Shown: positions 8,679-18,248 of the stretch, piece by piece
Numbering within the stretch: the first letter of the stretch is position 1
Layout: every line of letters begins with the position of its first letter
NCBI RefSeq assembly: GCF_000381745.1
Contig: NZ_KB906970.1
Location: forward strand, 62,001 to 126,000
DNA from: Psychromonas ossibalaenae ATCC BAA-1528
Lineage (GTDB): Bacteria > Pseudomonadota > Gammaproteobacteria > Enterobacterales > Psychromonadaceae
Length of the DNA stretch: 64,000 nucleotides
Direction: 5' to 3'
Notes under the pieces: generated by a model
Seen by the model: the letters and a program-made list of their open reading frames with translations, nothing else
What the model was told of the DNA's origin: nothing
Databases searched by the model: none
Translations under genes and position numbers: made by a program

Positions 8679-10049
8679 ATGGCAGTAAACAATCCAACAT
8701 CATTCGCTAATGTCTTAACCGATTCAGGGCAGTGGCGAATGCTGTTAGAGCACGCACAGGAGCAGGATGTTTCACGTTTTAAAGTTCAACTCTGCCGCAT
8801 TATTACCCAGCTGGATCAGCTGATGAGTGAGCAGCTGTCTGCTGTTATTGAAGCTCCTGAATTTAAGAAACTTGAAGCCAGCTGGTCTGGAGTGCACAGT
8901 TTAGTGCAGCTGCCGGTTTCTCAGCGGCGAATTAAAGTTAAACTTCTTGATTTCAGCTGGAAGATGCTGTCAACCGATCTTAATCAGTCATTTGAAGTTA
9001 ACCGCAGTGCATTATTTAAAAAAACCTATGCAAACGAACTAGATACTGCTGGTGGTCAGCCTTTCGGGCTGCTGGTTGTGGATCATCATATTCAGTCCGA
9101 CTTAGATGCAGATGCTGACTTTGATGATCTATACACACTGCAGCTGCTGGCTGAATTAGGCGAGCGTTCATTATGTCCGGCAGTGCTTGGTGTTGATAAT
9201 GATTTTTTTGGTGATGACCCGGCAAGGCTGATGCATGACCATACACGTATCAAACGAATCTTAAACAGTTTAGATCTGCAGAGCTGGCAGCTGCTGCGCA
9301 GTCATAGTGCCAGTCGTTTTTTACATCTGGTATTACCTGAATATCGTATTCGCCAGGCGCGCCGTAATTATCCTGCCGGCTTTGTTTTTAATGAAAAAAA
9401 CACTAACCAGAGTGTCCTGTGGGGCAACCCGGCTTATCTGCTGGCTGCTAATGTGATCCGCGAGTTTGACCGGATCAGCTGGTTTGGTTTCTTAAGAGCA
9501 CATGATACAAGCGGCTCATACGGTGCGCTGATCGATGTAAAAGACAACGTCTGCTCACCCCTGCGGGCGCGTATCGATATTTTCTGCGAAAGTGACGGTT
9601 TCTGGGCTGAGCAGGGATTTGTACCCGTATCGAGTATTTATCTAAGTGGTCAGCTTGGTTTATTCAGTAACCAGTCGGTGTGGAAACCAGTCAATGAGGC
9701 TGCGAAAACCAGTGCAATGCTGCAGACCAATTTAATGGCCTGTCGGTTTGGACATTATATTAAAGCGCAGATGCGTGACCGGGTGGGCAGCTTTGACAGT
9801 GCCGCCAGCTGTCAGCGGGATCTGGATAAATGGCTGCAGAATTATATCAGTAATGTTGATTATGGTGATGAAACGATTATGGCGCGTTATCCCCTTAAAC
9901 ATGCTGAAGTAGCCTTTATTGAAGACCGTAATGATGCGACGCGTTACCACTGCCGCATCAAACTGCAGCCGCAGTATCAATATGAGATGTTAGATACGCA
10001 TATCACCCTAAGCAGTGATGTTTCTGCAAGTGAACTGGGAGAAGCATAA
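8679..10049 (+). CDS. Second TssC-like sheath protein (TssC paralogue)
   Basis: A 456-residue paralogue of TssC encoded in the same operon. It keeps the core motifs (LSAVIEAPEFKKLEASW, AGGQPFGLLVVDHH, WGNPAYLLAANVIREFDRISW, YIKAQMRDRVGS, HAEVAFIEDRNDATRY) but is diverged throughout and has a shorter N-terminal arm than TssC (the matching LSA..PEF segment is near residue 47 instead of 75). No second tssB accompanies it. A sheath-initiating, baseplate-proximal or minor sheath subunit role is possible. Its last base overlaps the tssE start (TAATG), so it belongs to the tssE-F-G translation unit. Confidence 0.9.
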   Translation: MAVNNPTSFANVLTDSGQWRMLLEHAQEQDVSRFKVQLCRIITQLDQLMSEQLSAVIEAPEFKKLEASWSGVHSLVQLPVSQRRIKVKLLDFSWKMLSTDLNQSFEVNRSALFKKTYANELDTAGGQPFGLLVVDHHIQSDLDADADFDDLYTLQLLAELGERSLCPAVLGVDNDFFGDDPARLMHDHTRIKRILNSLDLQSWQLLRSHSASRFLHLVLPEYRIRQARRNYPAGFVFNEKNTNQSVLWGNPAYLLAANVIREFDRISWFGFLRAHDTSGSYGALIDVKDNVCSPLRARIDIFCESDGFWAEQGFVPVSSIYLSGQLGLFSNQSVWKPVNEAAKTSAMLQTNLMACRFGHYIKAQMRDRVGSFDSAASCQRDLDKWLQNYISNVDYGDETIMARYPLKHAEVAFIEDRNDATRYHCRIKLQPQYQYEMLDTHITLSSDVSASELGEA

Positions 10050-10471
10050 TGAGCCTGCTGGCTAAACTTAAAGAGCAGTGGAACGGTGATATAGACAGCG
10101 TGCGAGATGCGATAATCGATAATCTTTCTGCCCTGCTGTCGGCTCGGGCCCCGGTCTGGCAGAACATGCAGTTAAGCCCGCTGGCAGATAATTCTATCAG
10201 TGCATTTGGTATGGCTAACCAGCAGCTAAGTCAGGGTAAAAGCAGCGCCGACCGGATCCTGCTTGATGTTAAAAATTTAATTATCCGCTTTGAACCCCGC
10301 TTAAAAGAGGTGCTGGTTGAACTGGATGAAAGTACGGCTGACAGTAATAAACTGAAGTTTCGCATTGAGGGTATTATCAGCAGTAAATTTGGTGAGGAGC
10401 TGGTTGTTTTTGACTCCAGCCTTGATTTTACGACCAGCAGCTTAGACGTAAGGAAAACCAATATTGTCTGA
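10049..10471 (+). CDS. tssE: T6SS baseplate protein TssE (gp25-like)
   Basis: A 140-residue protein of the phage gp25 / TssE family: an N-terminal SLLAKLKEQW start, a central SAFGMANQQLSQG region, then RFEPRLKEVLVELDE and FRIEGIISSKF, the characteristic gp25 core. TssE is a baseplate wedge component that contacts TssF, TssG and the first sheath ring. It overlaps tssC2 upstream by one base and tssF downstream by eight. Confidence 0.93.
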   Translation: MSLLAKLKEQWNGDIDSVRDAIIDNLSALLSARAPVWQNMQLSPLADNSISAFGMANQQLSQGKSSADRILLDVKNLIIRFEPRLKEVLVELDESTADSNKLKFRIEGIISSKFGEELVVFDSSLDFTTSSLDVRKTNIV

Positions 10472-12245
10472 ATCATTATTAAGCTATTTTGAACAAGAAC
10501 TGGCTTTTATTCGCCAGGAAGCCGGGGATTTCTGCCGCCGCCATCCCGGCTCGGCTAAATCACTGGGCATTAGCGATGACAGTATTGATGATCCGCAGAT
10601 ATCGCGTTTGATTGACAGTGTTGCACTGTTGAATGCCCGTCTGCAGCAGAAGCTCGATGATTCATTTCCACAGCTGACGGACAGCTTGCTGCGCCTGTTA
10701 TTTCCGCATTATCTACGCCCGATACCGTCATACAGTATTTTAAAAATGAACCCGTCAGAGGATGTCAGTGCAAAACACTTTATTCCTCAGGGCACGCATT
10801 TAGGGATTTCTGACAGCGAGGCTGCAGATACTGTTTTTCGCACCTGTCAGGATGTGGCCTTATATCCTGTTAATCTGAGCTCTGTACAGGTGGCAACGGC
10901 TCCCTTTGATGTTGACAAACCTAAAGGCGCAGAGCAGGCGACTGCATTGCTGGAGATGGAGCTGCAGACAACGGATCCGAGTATTTTATTTGCAGATCTC
11001 GATTTGTCTTCTCTGGAACTGTTTATTCGCGGAGAAACGCAGTCGGTTTTAAGACTTTATGATCATCTCTTTTCAGGTATAAAACAGGTTTGCCTGCAGT
11101 ATGGTGAGCAGCGCCTTGAATTAGGGCCTGATGCATTAAGCCCGGTTGGTTTTGACGGCCAGGATCAGGTTCTTCCCTACAGCGCACGTAGTTTCGGCGG
11201 TTTTAAATTACTCACTGAATTTTTTATGTTTCCAGAACGTTTTCAGTCTGTTTTGTTAGATTTTGGGCAGTCATTAGCTTATGCGCAGACTAATACAATC
11301 AAGATCCATATTTTTCTTGATGAGATGGCCGTTGATTTGTCGCGCAGTCTGGGAGCCGACAATTTCCATCTTTTTTGTACGCCGATTGTTAATTTACATA
11401 CCTTAACTACTGAGCCGTTATCGATCAATTTCGGGCAGCCGAAATATCCGATAGTACTTGATGCAGGCGGCCGCCAGCAGCTGCAGCTATTTGCCGTTGA
11501 GCAGGTGACGGATGTTACTGAGGAGCAGAGTCGTATTGTGCCTCCATTGTATGGTGAGAAATACCGTGGTGCGGAAATCGGACTTCGCTGGCAGCTGCTG
11601 CAGGACTGGCAGGCAGACACCTATTTGCAAAGCAGCCTGCGTGTTGCTGACCTGGGTCACAGCAGTGCCGCTAGTGATGTCCGTACCTGGCTGATTTCGG
11701 CGACCTGCTCCAATGGTGTATTAGCAGGTCAGTTATCAGTTTCCAGCGAAGTCAGCTGCCGTGATTCAATTTCACTGCCGGCTGATTTACAGTTATTACG
11801 CCGTCCGACCAGTCAGGTGCGAATTAAAGCTTCGGAGCAGAATGCCTGGCCGCTGCTGGCCCATCTGCATTTTAATTATCATGCTTTACTGGGCTCGGAT
11901 GATCCGGTGTCAGCATTAAAAGCGATGCTCACTTTATACAATCATAACGACAGTGCGCAGAACAACGCTTATATAAACGCTATCCGGGGACTTGAGCAGG
12001 AACAGGTCGTTGCACCTGTACGTATTTCAGGAAAAAGCTGCTTTGCTTCTGGAACGCGTCTGAGCATTACCATTAACAGTAAAGAGTTAGGCGGGGGCGT
12101 GGAGTTGTTAGCGCGCCTGCTGGATCGTTTTTTTGCTTATTTTGCCGGGTTTAACAGTTTTACTCAGGTGGTTATTTTAACGACCGGTACTGAAGGTGAA
12201 TATAAGGTCTTTCCAAGGAGGTCTGGGTGCAGAAATATGCTCTAA
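10464..12245 (+). CDS. tssF: T6SS baseplate protein TssF (VasA)
   Basis: A 593-residue TssF. The opening is typical (LLSYFEQELAFIRQEAGDF, then HPGSAKSLGI and the LDDSFPQLTDSLLRLLFPHY segment). It forms the wedge with TssG and TssE. Translation appears to begin at a TTG inside the end of tssE, which fits the family N-terminus exactly and implies coupling. The end overlaps the tssG start by 19 bases. Confidence 0.95.
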   Translation: MSESLLSYFEQELAFIRQEAGDFCRRHPGSAKSLGISDDSIDDPQISRLIDSVALLNARLQQKLDDSFPQLTDSLLRLLFPHYLRPIPSYSILKMNPSEDVSAKHFIPQGTHLGISDSEAADTVFRTCQDVALYPVNLSSVQVATAPFDVDKPKGAEQATALLEMELQTTDPSILFADLDLSSLELFIRGETQSVLRLYDHLFSGIKQVCLQYGEQRLELGPDALSPVGFDGQDQVLPYSARSFGGFKLLTEFFMFPERFQSVLLDFGQSLAYAQTNTIKIHIFLDEMAVDLSRSLGADNFHLFCTPIVNLHTLTTEPLSINFGQPKYPIVLDAGGRQQLQLFAVEQVTDVTEEQSRIVPPLYGEKYRGAEIGLRWQLLQDWQADTYLQSSLRVADLGHSSAASDVRTWLISATCSNGVLAGQLSVSSEVSCRDSISLPADLQLLRRPTSQVRIKASEQNAWPLLAHLHFNYHALLGSDDPVSALKAMLTLYNHNDSAQNNAYINAIRGLEQEQVVAPVRISGKSCFASGTRLSITINSKELGGGVELLARLLDRFFAYFAGFNSFTQVVILTTGTEGEYKVFPRRSGCRNML

Positions 12246-13207
12246 ACCAACTGGTTAATGATCCAAGTTCATTTGAACTGCATTGTGCTGTGCAGCTGGT
12301 TAAACATGACGCGACCAGCCTTGGGCAAAGACCGGAGATATCATTTTCAGCAAATTTACTGCCTGCTTATCAGCAGGCTGATATCACAGAAGTAGAGCAC
12401 CCGAGTGCCGGTAAATGGAAGTTTACCTGTGATATGCCGGCCTTATCCGGCAGTCAGGGGGTGATGCCCCGGTATAATTACAGTGAGTCATTAAAGGAGC
12501 TTTTTGAGCAGGGTAATTATGCACTGGTTGATTTTTTCAATGGTTTTAACAGCCGCTATTACCGGCTGCACTGTCAAAGCGAATTAAAAAATAATTTATC
12601 AGCGCAGGCGGAAGAAGAGCATTTTAGCTGGAAGTCTCAGGATCAGTCATTAACGACTATGTTAGCTAATTTATACGGTGGTCTGGGCAATAACCACAGC
12701 CTGCCTTCCGCGCATCTGATTCAGTATTCCGGACTGCTGGGGTTAAAACTGTCTTGTCCGAATGCGTTGCAGGAGCTTCTGGCGGATTATTTTGAGTATG
12801 ACTTTGAAGTACAGTACGGCGATGTTGATTATCTGCCGCTGCTGCCCTGCAGCCTCACGAAACTAGGTAAAAACGGACAAAATAATCAGTTAGGATTCGA
12901 CGCTTTAGTGGGGAAAAGTGCAGTAACCGCTTTTCAGCGTCTGGATGTCATGGTTAAACCGAATAATTACAGACAGTTTAATCAAATTAGAAACGATAAG
13001 CAGCTGTTCAATGCGCTTGATTCGTTAATCCGCCATTATATGGGCGTCGATATTAAGCTCAAATTAAAAATCAAGGTGGCAGGTAAATACCTGCCTGGAT
13101 TACAACTCACCACAAACAGTGAAACCAGCATTCGTCTGGCTCAGTCTACCTGGCTTGCGCCGCGGCAGATAAGCTCAGAATATGTGGTAATGCCGTTAAA
13201 AAAATAG
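12227..13207 (+). CDS. tssG: T6SS baseplate protein TssG (VasB)
   Basis: A 326-residue TssG, normal length. Diagnostic features are the N-terminal FELHCAVQLV segment, GQRPEISFSANL, LSGSQGVMPRYNYSESLKEL, the DFFNGFNSRYYRL motif, and the C-terminal NNYRQFNQIRNDKQLFN and HYMGVDIKLKLKIKV regions. It completes the TssE-F-G wedge. The start is a GTG preceded by a strong aaggagg ribosome site within the 3' end of tssF. Confidence 0.95.
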   Translation: MQKYALNQLVNDPSSFELHCAVQLVKHDATSLGQRPEISFSANLLPAYQQADITEVEHPSAGKWKFTCDMPALSGSQGVMPRYNYSESLKELFEQGNYALVDFFNGFNSRYYRLHCQSELKNNLSAQAEEEHFSWKSQDQSLTTMLANLYGGLGNNHSLPSAHLIQYSGLLGLKLSCPNALQELLADYFEYDFEVQYGDVDYLPLLPCSLTKLGKNGQNNQLGFDALVGKSAVTAFQRLDVMVKPNNYRQFNQIRNDKQLFNALDSLIRHYMGVDIKLKLKIKVAGKYLPGLQLTTNSETSIRLAQSTWLAPRQISSEYVVMPLKK

Positions 13208-13216
13208 GGAAAAAGC

Positions 13217-15829
13217 ATGATAAACGTGGAATTACAAAGCCTGATTAAACGACTTGCATCACCATTAAAAACGGCTCTTGAGGCGGCCGCCGGTGACTGT
13301 ATGGCGCGCACCCATTTTACCATCGAACAGGAACACTGGTTTAATCAGTTATTAAACGAAAGCGGCTGCGGATGGAATGAATTATTACAGCAGGGTAATA
13401 TCGGGCGCGATCAGATTGTTGAGCAGTTATCCCGCCACCTAAATGGTTTATCGCGTGGAAATGACAGTTCGCCGTCATTATCTCCGGCTCTGGTTGAGCT
13501 GATTAAAGACGCCTGGCTGCTGGCATCGGTGAATCACCGTACAGCTGAAGTTAATGGTTATCATATTCTGCTGGTATTGAAGCAGCGTTTAACGCAGGGC
13601 GGATACAGCGGCGATTTACTGCCGTGGTTAAATGAATTATCCATTGAATCTTTGAAAGCGCAGGCGAACAGTCAGGCACCGGCATTAACTCAGAGTGCGG
13701 CGGCTGCCGGTGGTTTTAGTGCACCTGCTGGAGAAGCAGGTACGGCCGCCTTAGATAAATACACTAACAATTTAACCCAGGCTGCCCGCGACGGTGAGCT
13801 TGACCCTATTTCCGGCCGTAATCCTGAAATCCGCAAATCGATTGATATTTTATGCCGCCGCCGCCAGAACAGCCCGATTCTAGTCGGTGAGCCTGGAGTC
13901 GGTAAAACTGCGATTGTAGAAGGTTTAGCGCAGCAGATTGTTGACGGCAATGTCCCTCCTTCATTAGCGAACGTTGAACTGCGCACCTTAGATCTTTCAT
14001 TACTGCAGGCAGGGGCAAGTATTAAAGGCGAGTTTGAGAATCGTTTAAAAGATGTCTTAACGGAAGTAAAGCAGTCTGCCGTTCCGATAATTGTATTTAT
14101 TGACGAAGCACACACTCTGATTGGTGCCGGCGGGGCTGCTGGACAGAACGATGCCGCTAATATATTAAAACCGGCATTAGCACGTGGTGAATTCCGCACT
14201 ATAGCCGCGACTACATGGGCTGAATATAAACAGTATTTTGAAACGGATGCAGCCCTTACTCGACGTTTTCAGCTGGTTTCTGTGGCTGAACCGAATGAAG
14301 AAGATGCGGTGCAGATGCTCCGTGGTGTCAGCCGCGGTCTGGAAAAACATCACCGCGTAAAAGTGCTGGAAGAGGCGATTGAATCCGCTGTACAGCTGTC
14401 GGTACGCTTTTTGCCTGAACGTCAGCTGCCCGACAAAGCGATTAGTTTATTAGATACGGCCTGTTCAAGAATAGGATTGAGTCAAAGTGCACTGCCGCAG
14501 AAACTTGATGGTTTAGCTGAGCAGATCCGTTATGCAGAAAGCGAGATAACTGCGGTTGAGCGGGAAGATGCAAGGCTGGCTAACGGTGCAGAGAAACTAG
14601 TTATAGTGCGCCAGAAACTACACCTCCTGGAAGGTGAGTACAAGCTTCTGGAAGAGCGCTGGGAGGCTGAAAAAGCACTGGTCACGGACATTACCGTATT
14701 ACAGGATGACCTCGATGAGAAGTTCTTTGCCGGAGAGGATGTAACTGCTGGCGATGAACAAAAATCACTGGCTGAAAAGCTGGCACTGCTGCATGATCTG
14801 CAGGGGGAATCTCCTTTAGTGATTCCGCAGGTTGACAGGCAGACCATTGCGGAAGTTATTTCTCTGTGGACCGGCATACCGGTTGGAAATATGGTTAAGG
14901 ATGAAGTTAAGCGTTTATTATCATTAGAAGAGTTGATCGGCAAACGCGTGATCGGGCAGAAATCCCCGATTAATGAAATCTCCCAGGCGATTCGTATGTC
15001 TCGCGCCGGTTTAACGGATCCGCGCAAACCTATTGGTGTTTTCCTGATGTGCGGCCCAAGCGGGGTGGGTAAAACTGAAACTGCGCTGGCACTGACTGAT
15101 CTTCTTTATGGCGGTGAGAAAAATATTACCACTATCAATATGACTGAGTTTAAAGAAGAGCATAAAATATCTATGCTTCTTGGCTCTCCTGCCGGTTATG
15201 TTGGTTATGGTAAAGGCGGAGTATTAACCGAAGCGGTGCGTAAAAATCCATATTCGGTTTTATTACTGGATGAAATGGAGAAGGCCCATCCTGGTGTGCA
15301 TGATCTTTTCTATCAGATTTTCGATAAAGGTTCGATCTCCGACAGTGAAGGGCGTGATATCGACTTCAGAAACACCATTATAATTATGACTTCCAATGCT
15401 GCCGACAGTGCTGTTGTTGATGCCTGCAGCGAAGAGCGTCCAGCTATACCTGAGCTGACCAAGACTATTTTCCCGGCGCTGCAGGAGTATTTTAAACCTG
15501 CATTTATCGGTCGTACCACAGTTGTACCTTACTTCCCGCTTAACAATGAAGAGATGGCTGAAATTGCGCGCCTGTCTTTAACTCGAATAGAAAAACGCGT
15601 GACTAAGCATTACCAGGCGGAATTTACTTATAGTGACGATTTAATTGAATACTTGATTGTGCAGAATCATTCACCAGAGACTGGCGCACGTGCGATTGAG
15701 CAGATAATTAACCGTACGCTGATGCCCGAGCTGGCAACACAGTGCATTGTCCGTTTGAGCAGCGGAGAAAAGATAACGTCAGTGTCTGTAGAGCTGAACG
15801 CAGGCGAGCTTGAAATAAGCATCAACTAG
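13217..15829 (+). CDS. clpV: T6SS sheath-recycling AAA+ ATPase ClpV (TssH)
   Basis: An 870-residue Clp/Hsp100 ATPase. The N-domain (about residues 1-160) binds contracted sheath; two AAA+ modules follow, with Walker A motifs GEPGVGKT near residue 224 and GPSGVGKT near residue 613, Walker B VFIDEAHTL near residue 293 and LLLDEMEKAHP in the second module. A coiled middle domain lies between them. The ANSQAPALTQSAAAAGG linker after the N-domain is typical of ClpV rather than ClpB. It disassembles and recycles the TssBC sheath. It follows tssG by nine bases. Confidence 0.97.
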   Translation: MINVELQSLIKRLASPLKTALEAAAGDCMARTHFTIEQEHWFNQLLNESGCGWNELLQQGNIGRDQIVEQLSRHLNGLSRGNDSSPSLSPALVELIKDAWLLASVNHRTAEVNGYHILLVLKQRLTQGGYSGDLLPWLNELSIESLKAQANSQAPALTQSAAAAGGFSAPAGEAGTAALDKYTNNLTQAARDGELDPISGRNPEIRKSIDILCRRRQNSPILVGEPGVGKTAIVEGLAQQIVDGNVPPSLANVELRTLDLSLLQAGASIKGEFENRLKDVLTEVKQSAVPIIVFIDEAHTLIGAGGAAGQNDAANILKPALARGEFRTIAATTWAEYKQYFETDAALTRRFQLVSVAEPNEEDAVQMLRGVSRGLEKHHRVKVLEEAIESAVQLSVRFLPERQLPDKAISLLDTACSRIGLSQSALPQKLDGLAEQIRYAESEITAVEREDARLANGAEKLVIVRQKLHLLEGEYKLLEERWEAEKALVTDITVLQDDLDEKFFAGEDVTAGDEQKSLAEKLALLHDLQGESPLVIPQVDRQTIAEVISLWTGIPVGNMVKDEVKRLLSLEELIGKRVIGQKSPINEISQAIRMSRAGLTDPRKPIGVFLMCGPSGVGKTETALALTDLLYGGEKNITTINMTEFKEEHKISMLLGSPAGYVGYGKGGVLTEAVRKNPYSVLLLDEMEKAHPGVHDLFYQIFDKGSISDSEGRDIDFRNTIIIMTSNAADSAVVDACSEERPAIPELTKTIFPALQEYFKPAFIGRTTVVPYFPLNNEEMAEIARLSLTRIEKRVTKHYQAEFTYSDDLIEYLIVQNHSPETGARAIEQIINRTLMPELATQCIVRLSSGEKITSVSVELNAGELEISIN

Positions 15830-15845
15830 TATGAAGGTTTAAAAA

Positions 15846-17003
15846 ATGTTTGGTCGAAAAAAAAGTTACGATTTGGAAAAAGCCAGGGACAGAAACAGCA
15901 TATTAGCGAATGCTGGTATTGCAGGCGTGGGTACGCAGGGGATATACACACCTAAAAGCAGTGCCGGCAGAGCAAAGTTAGCAGCGCGTCAAAAGAAGCT
16001 TCCGAAACAACAGGGCTATACAAAGCAGCACGCGTTAGATGATGCTAAGCTGCTTGGTCAGGTAAGCATGGATATGCGCAGTGATATAGCCGGTTATGCT
16101 GGTGATGTAGTCGATGCGACTAAGGATCTCAGCAGTTTAGCTTCCGGCGGCGGAATGTATACTGCCGGCGGTGGTCTTGAATTTAGCAGCGGTAATATTA
16201 TCGGTGCGGTGAAGTTAGGGCATGATGCGGTTGTTAATATTGTTGAATGGGCCGGTAAAAGAAAACCGAAAGAGCTGCCGGTTAATCCGCTGCTGACACC
16301 GATAGATGCCGCCTTATATGAGAATACCAAGACAGCTGCATATTTTAAGAAGAGAATGGTTAAGAAGATTGCCGGTGATGCCGTCTCCTTCAGCGGCGGG
16401 GTGCTGAGCAGTGCTACCCATGTAAATACTTTAGGGGCTGCCCGTCATGGGCGTTCTGATGCGAAAACAATTGCGCATCTGGTTCGCCTGAAGGAGATGA
16501 TTAAGCAGTATAAAAGTAAAGGGCTGACAATTGAATATAAGCTGTGCAAACTAATTATTGACTGTAAAAAGCTTAAAATAGAATCACAATCAGCGGCATT
16601 AGCGGCTGACTGTATTCCGGGAAATGTTATTACCAGCAGTGTTACTGCGGCCGCTGGTTTTATTCACGGACAAAGCCTGGCCTACCGCTTATCTAATATG
16701 GAAGCTGATATCGAAAAGGTCGCTAAAATTCTTCATTATCGGGCTTTTTATGAGATGGATGATGATTACGGCATTGCTGGTTTGTTTGGTGAGCAGGCTG
16801 CGAATGAGTATGCAGCTGAAACGCCCGCTCTGGATATGGTCAGGGAGCTTTTTACGCAGATAGCAAAAATTGAAAAAGAAAGAGTGCTGGTGAATATAAG
16901 AGGGCACAAGCTGAAAGTGGGCGGCGAGCACTTCCGCGCGGATAAACTAATGCGCGAACCCGCCGGATGGTTAGTTATTGTCGATAAGCTCAATCTTATT
17001 TAA
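15846..17003 (+). CDS. Hypothetical protein in T6SS operon (possible effector or accessory)
   Basis: A 385-residue protein I do not recognise. It is basic at the N-terminus (MFGRKKSYDLEKARDRNS), has no signal peptide, and has a central stretch rich in G, A, S and V (SSLASGGGMYTAGGGLEFSS; GDAVSFSGGVLSSATHV) that could approach membranes, followed by helical segments and a compact C-terminus (RVLVNIRGHKLKVGGEHF). It lies directly between clpV (16-base spacing) and the ATP-grasp gene, on the same strand. Its position suggests an effector, adaptor or accessory protein, but no catalytic motif is visible and no obvious immunity gene follows. Confidence 0.8.
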   Translation: MFGRKKSYDLEKARDRNSILANAGIAGVGTQGIYTPKSSAGRAKLAARQKKLPKQQGYTKQHALDDAKLLGQVSMDMRSDIAGYAGDVVDATKDLSSLASGGGMYTAGGGLEFSSGNIIGAVKLGHDAVVNIVEWAGKRKPKELPVNPLLTPIDAALYENTKTAAYFKKRMVKKIAGDAVSFSGGVLSSATHVNTLGAARHGRSDAKTIAHLVRLKEMIKQYKSKGLTIEYKLCKLIIDCKKLKIESQSAALAADCIPGNVITSSVTAAAGFIHGQSLAYRLSNMEADIEKVAKILHYRAFYEMDDDYGIAGLFGEQAANEYAAETPALDMVRELFTQIAKIEKERVLVNIRGHKLKVGGEHFRADKLMREPAGWLVIVDKLNLI

Positions 17004-17084
17004 CACAAAGCTCCGCTGCTTGGCATATAAGTATCTGCCGAACATGAGCAGACAGATTATTAGTAATATTATTAGGATAAAAGA

Positions 17085-18248
17085 GTGAAGAGTCAGGAAT
17101 TTACAGGGAAACAGCTGCAGTGGATCAGAAAGACACTTAACATTGCGGTGGTGCACGGTGGTGAAAAAACGCAGCCGCAAAGTTATATATATAAAAACCT
17201 GAGTCCCCGTTCAACCAAAACCTATCAGTCTGTAGCCTGTGATATTGCACAGTCGCTGCTGGAGTCTGGTTTTGAGCATGTGCAGGTCCTGCCTGAAGAT
17301 ATTTACCTGCCTTTAACTTTAAAAGAGCTCGGTATTGATCTGGTTATCATTAACAGCGGCGGCCTGCAGGGATTTGACCCTATGTGTCATCTGCCTTCTA
17401 TGCTGGAAATGCTGGGGGTGCCTTATGTCGGACACTCTCCTATGACTGCTGGAATTTTAGATAACAAGCACCTGTTTAAACATAAAATTCATGCCGCCGG
17501 GATCCCGACAGCGCCTTTTATTACCATCGAAAATGGGGAAAGTGTTAACGATGCGGCTAAGTGCTTAATACTTAATGAAATTGAGTCGCAGTTCGGCGGG
17601 GCATTTATTGTTAAACCTGTTTCGGGACGTGCATCCATTCATGTCTATCCGGTATTTCAGCGCTCACAGTTAGCCGAGGTGGTGGAAAAAGTAAAAGCTG
17701 CAACCAGTAACACCGTGATGGTTGAACCTTATTTAGCCGGGCGCGAATTTGTTGTTGCTATGGCGGGCGCCACTGTTTTTAAAAATGGTGTTTTGACCGA
17801 GCAGGAACAGCCGTTTTCATTTTCAATTCTTGAAAGAGTCTTTGCACAAGGGGAGGATATATTTACTTCAATGGATGTAAAACCGATTACCGGTGAACGT
17901 TTACTTAAAGTACAGGATCCAGACTTACGCAGGCAGTTAGTTGATATCGGCTGTAAAATTTTCACTCAGCTGGGGCTGCAGACTCTGGTACGGGTTGACT
18001 TAAGAATGGACGCCCGCGGTAATCTCTTTGTACTTGAGGCTAACCCGAAACCGGATCTTAAACGTCCCCAGGGCAGTGAACTAAGTATTGTCTGTTATGA
18101 TCTTGAGACTGAAGGTATGACCTACAATGATCTGATTCAGTCACTGTTGTTTAATCGCCTTAGTTATCTTCATAAGTACCGCAGTGAAACGGCTGCACAC
18201 TGTTTTAACGATGACTTTTATAGTTTAGCCGCAGAAGATATTAAATGA
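17085..18248 (+). CDS. ATP-grasp ligase, D-alanine-D-alanine ligase-like, in T6SS operon
   Basis: A 387-residue ATP-grasp enzyme resembling D-Ala-D-Ala ligases: VVHGGEKTQPQ near residue 22, the substrate-domain segment LPSMLEMLGVPYVGHSP, then DKHLFKHKI-type (here NKHLFKHKIHAAGIPTAPF), FIVKPVSGRASIHV in place of the usual VKP..GSSxGV loop, VEPYLAGREFVVAMAG, and the metal-binding RVDLRMDARGNLFVLEANPKPD end. The altered glycine/serine loop suggests a substrate other than D-Ala. It uses a GTG start with a weak site and overlaps the next gene by four bases (ATGA). The context implies a peptide or amino-acid ligase linked to T6SS; true cell-wall Ddl genes normally lie with the mur genes. Confidence 0.85.
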   Translation: MKSQEFTGKQLQWIRKTLNIAVVHGGEKTQPQSYIYKNLSPRSTKTYQSVACDIAQSLLESGFEHVQVLPEDIYLPLTLKELGIDLVIINSGGLQGFDPMCHLPSMLEMLGVPYVGHSPMTAGILDNKHLFKHKIHAAGIPTAPFITIENGESVNDAAKCLILNEIESQFGGAFIVKPVSGRASIHVYPVFQRSQLAEVVEKVKAATSNTVMVEPYLAGREFVVAMAGATVFKNGVLTEQEQPFSFSILERVFAQGEDIFTSMDVKPITGERLLKVQDPDLRRQLVDIGCKIFTQLGLQTLVRVDLRMDARGNLFVLEANPKPDLKRPQGSELSIVCYDLETEGMTYNDLIQSLLFNRLSYLHKYRSETAAHCFNDDFYSLAAEDIK

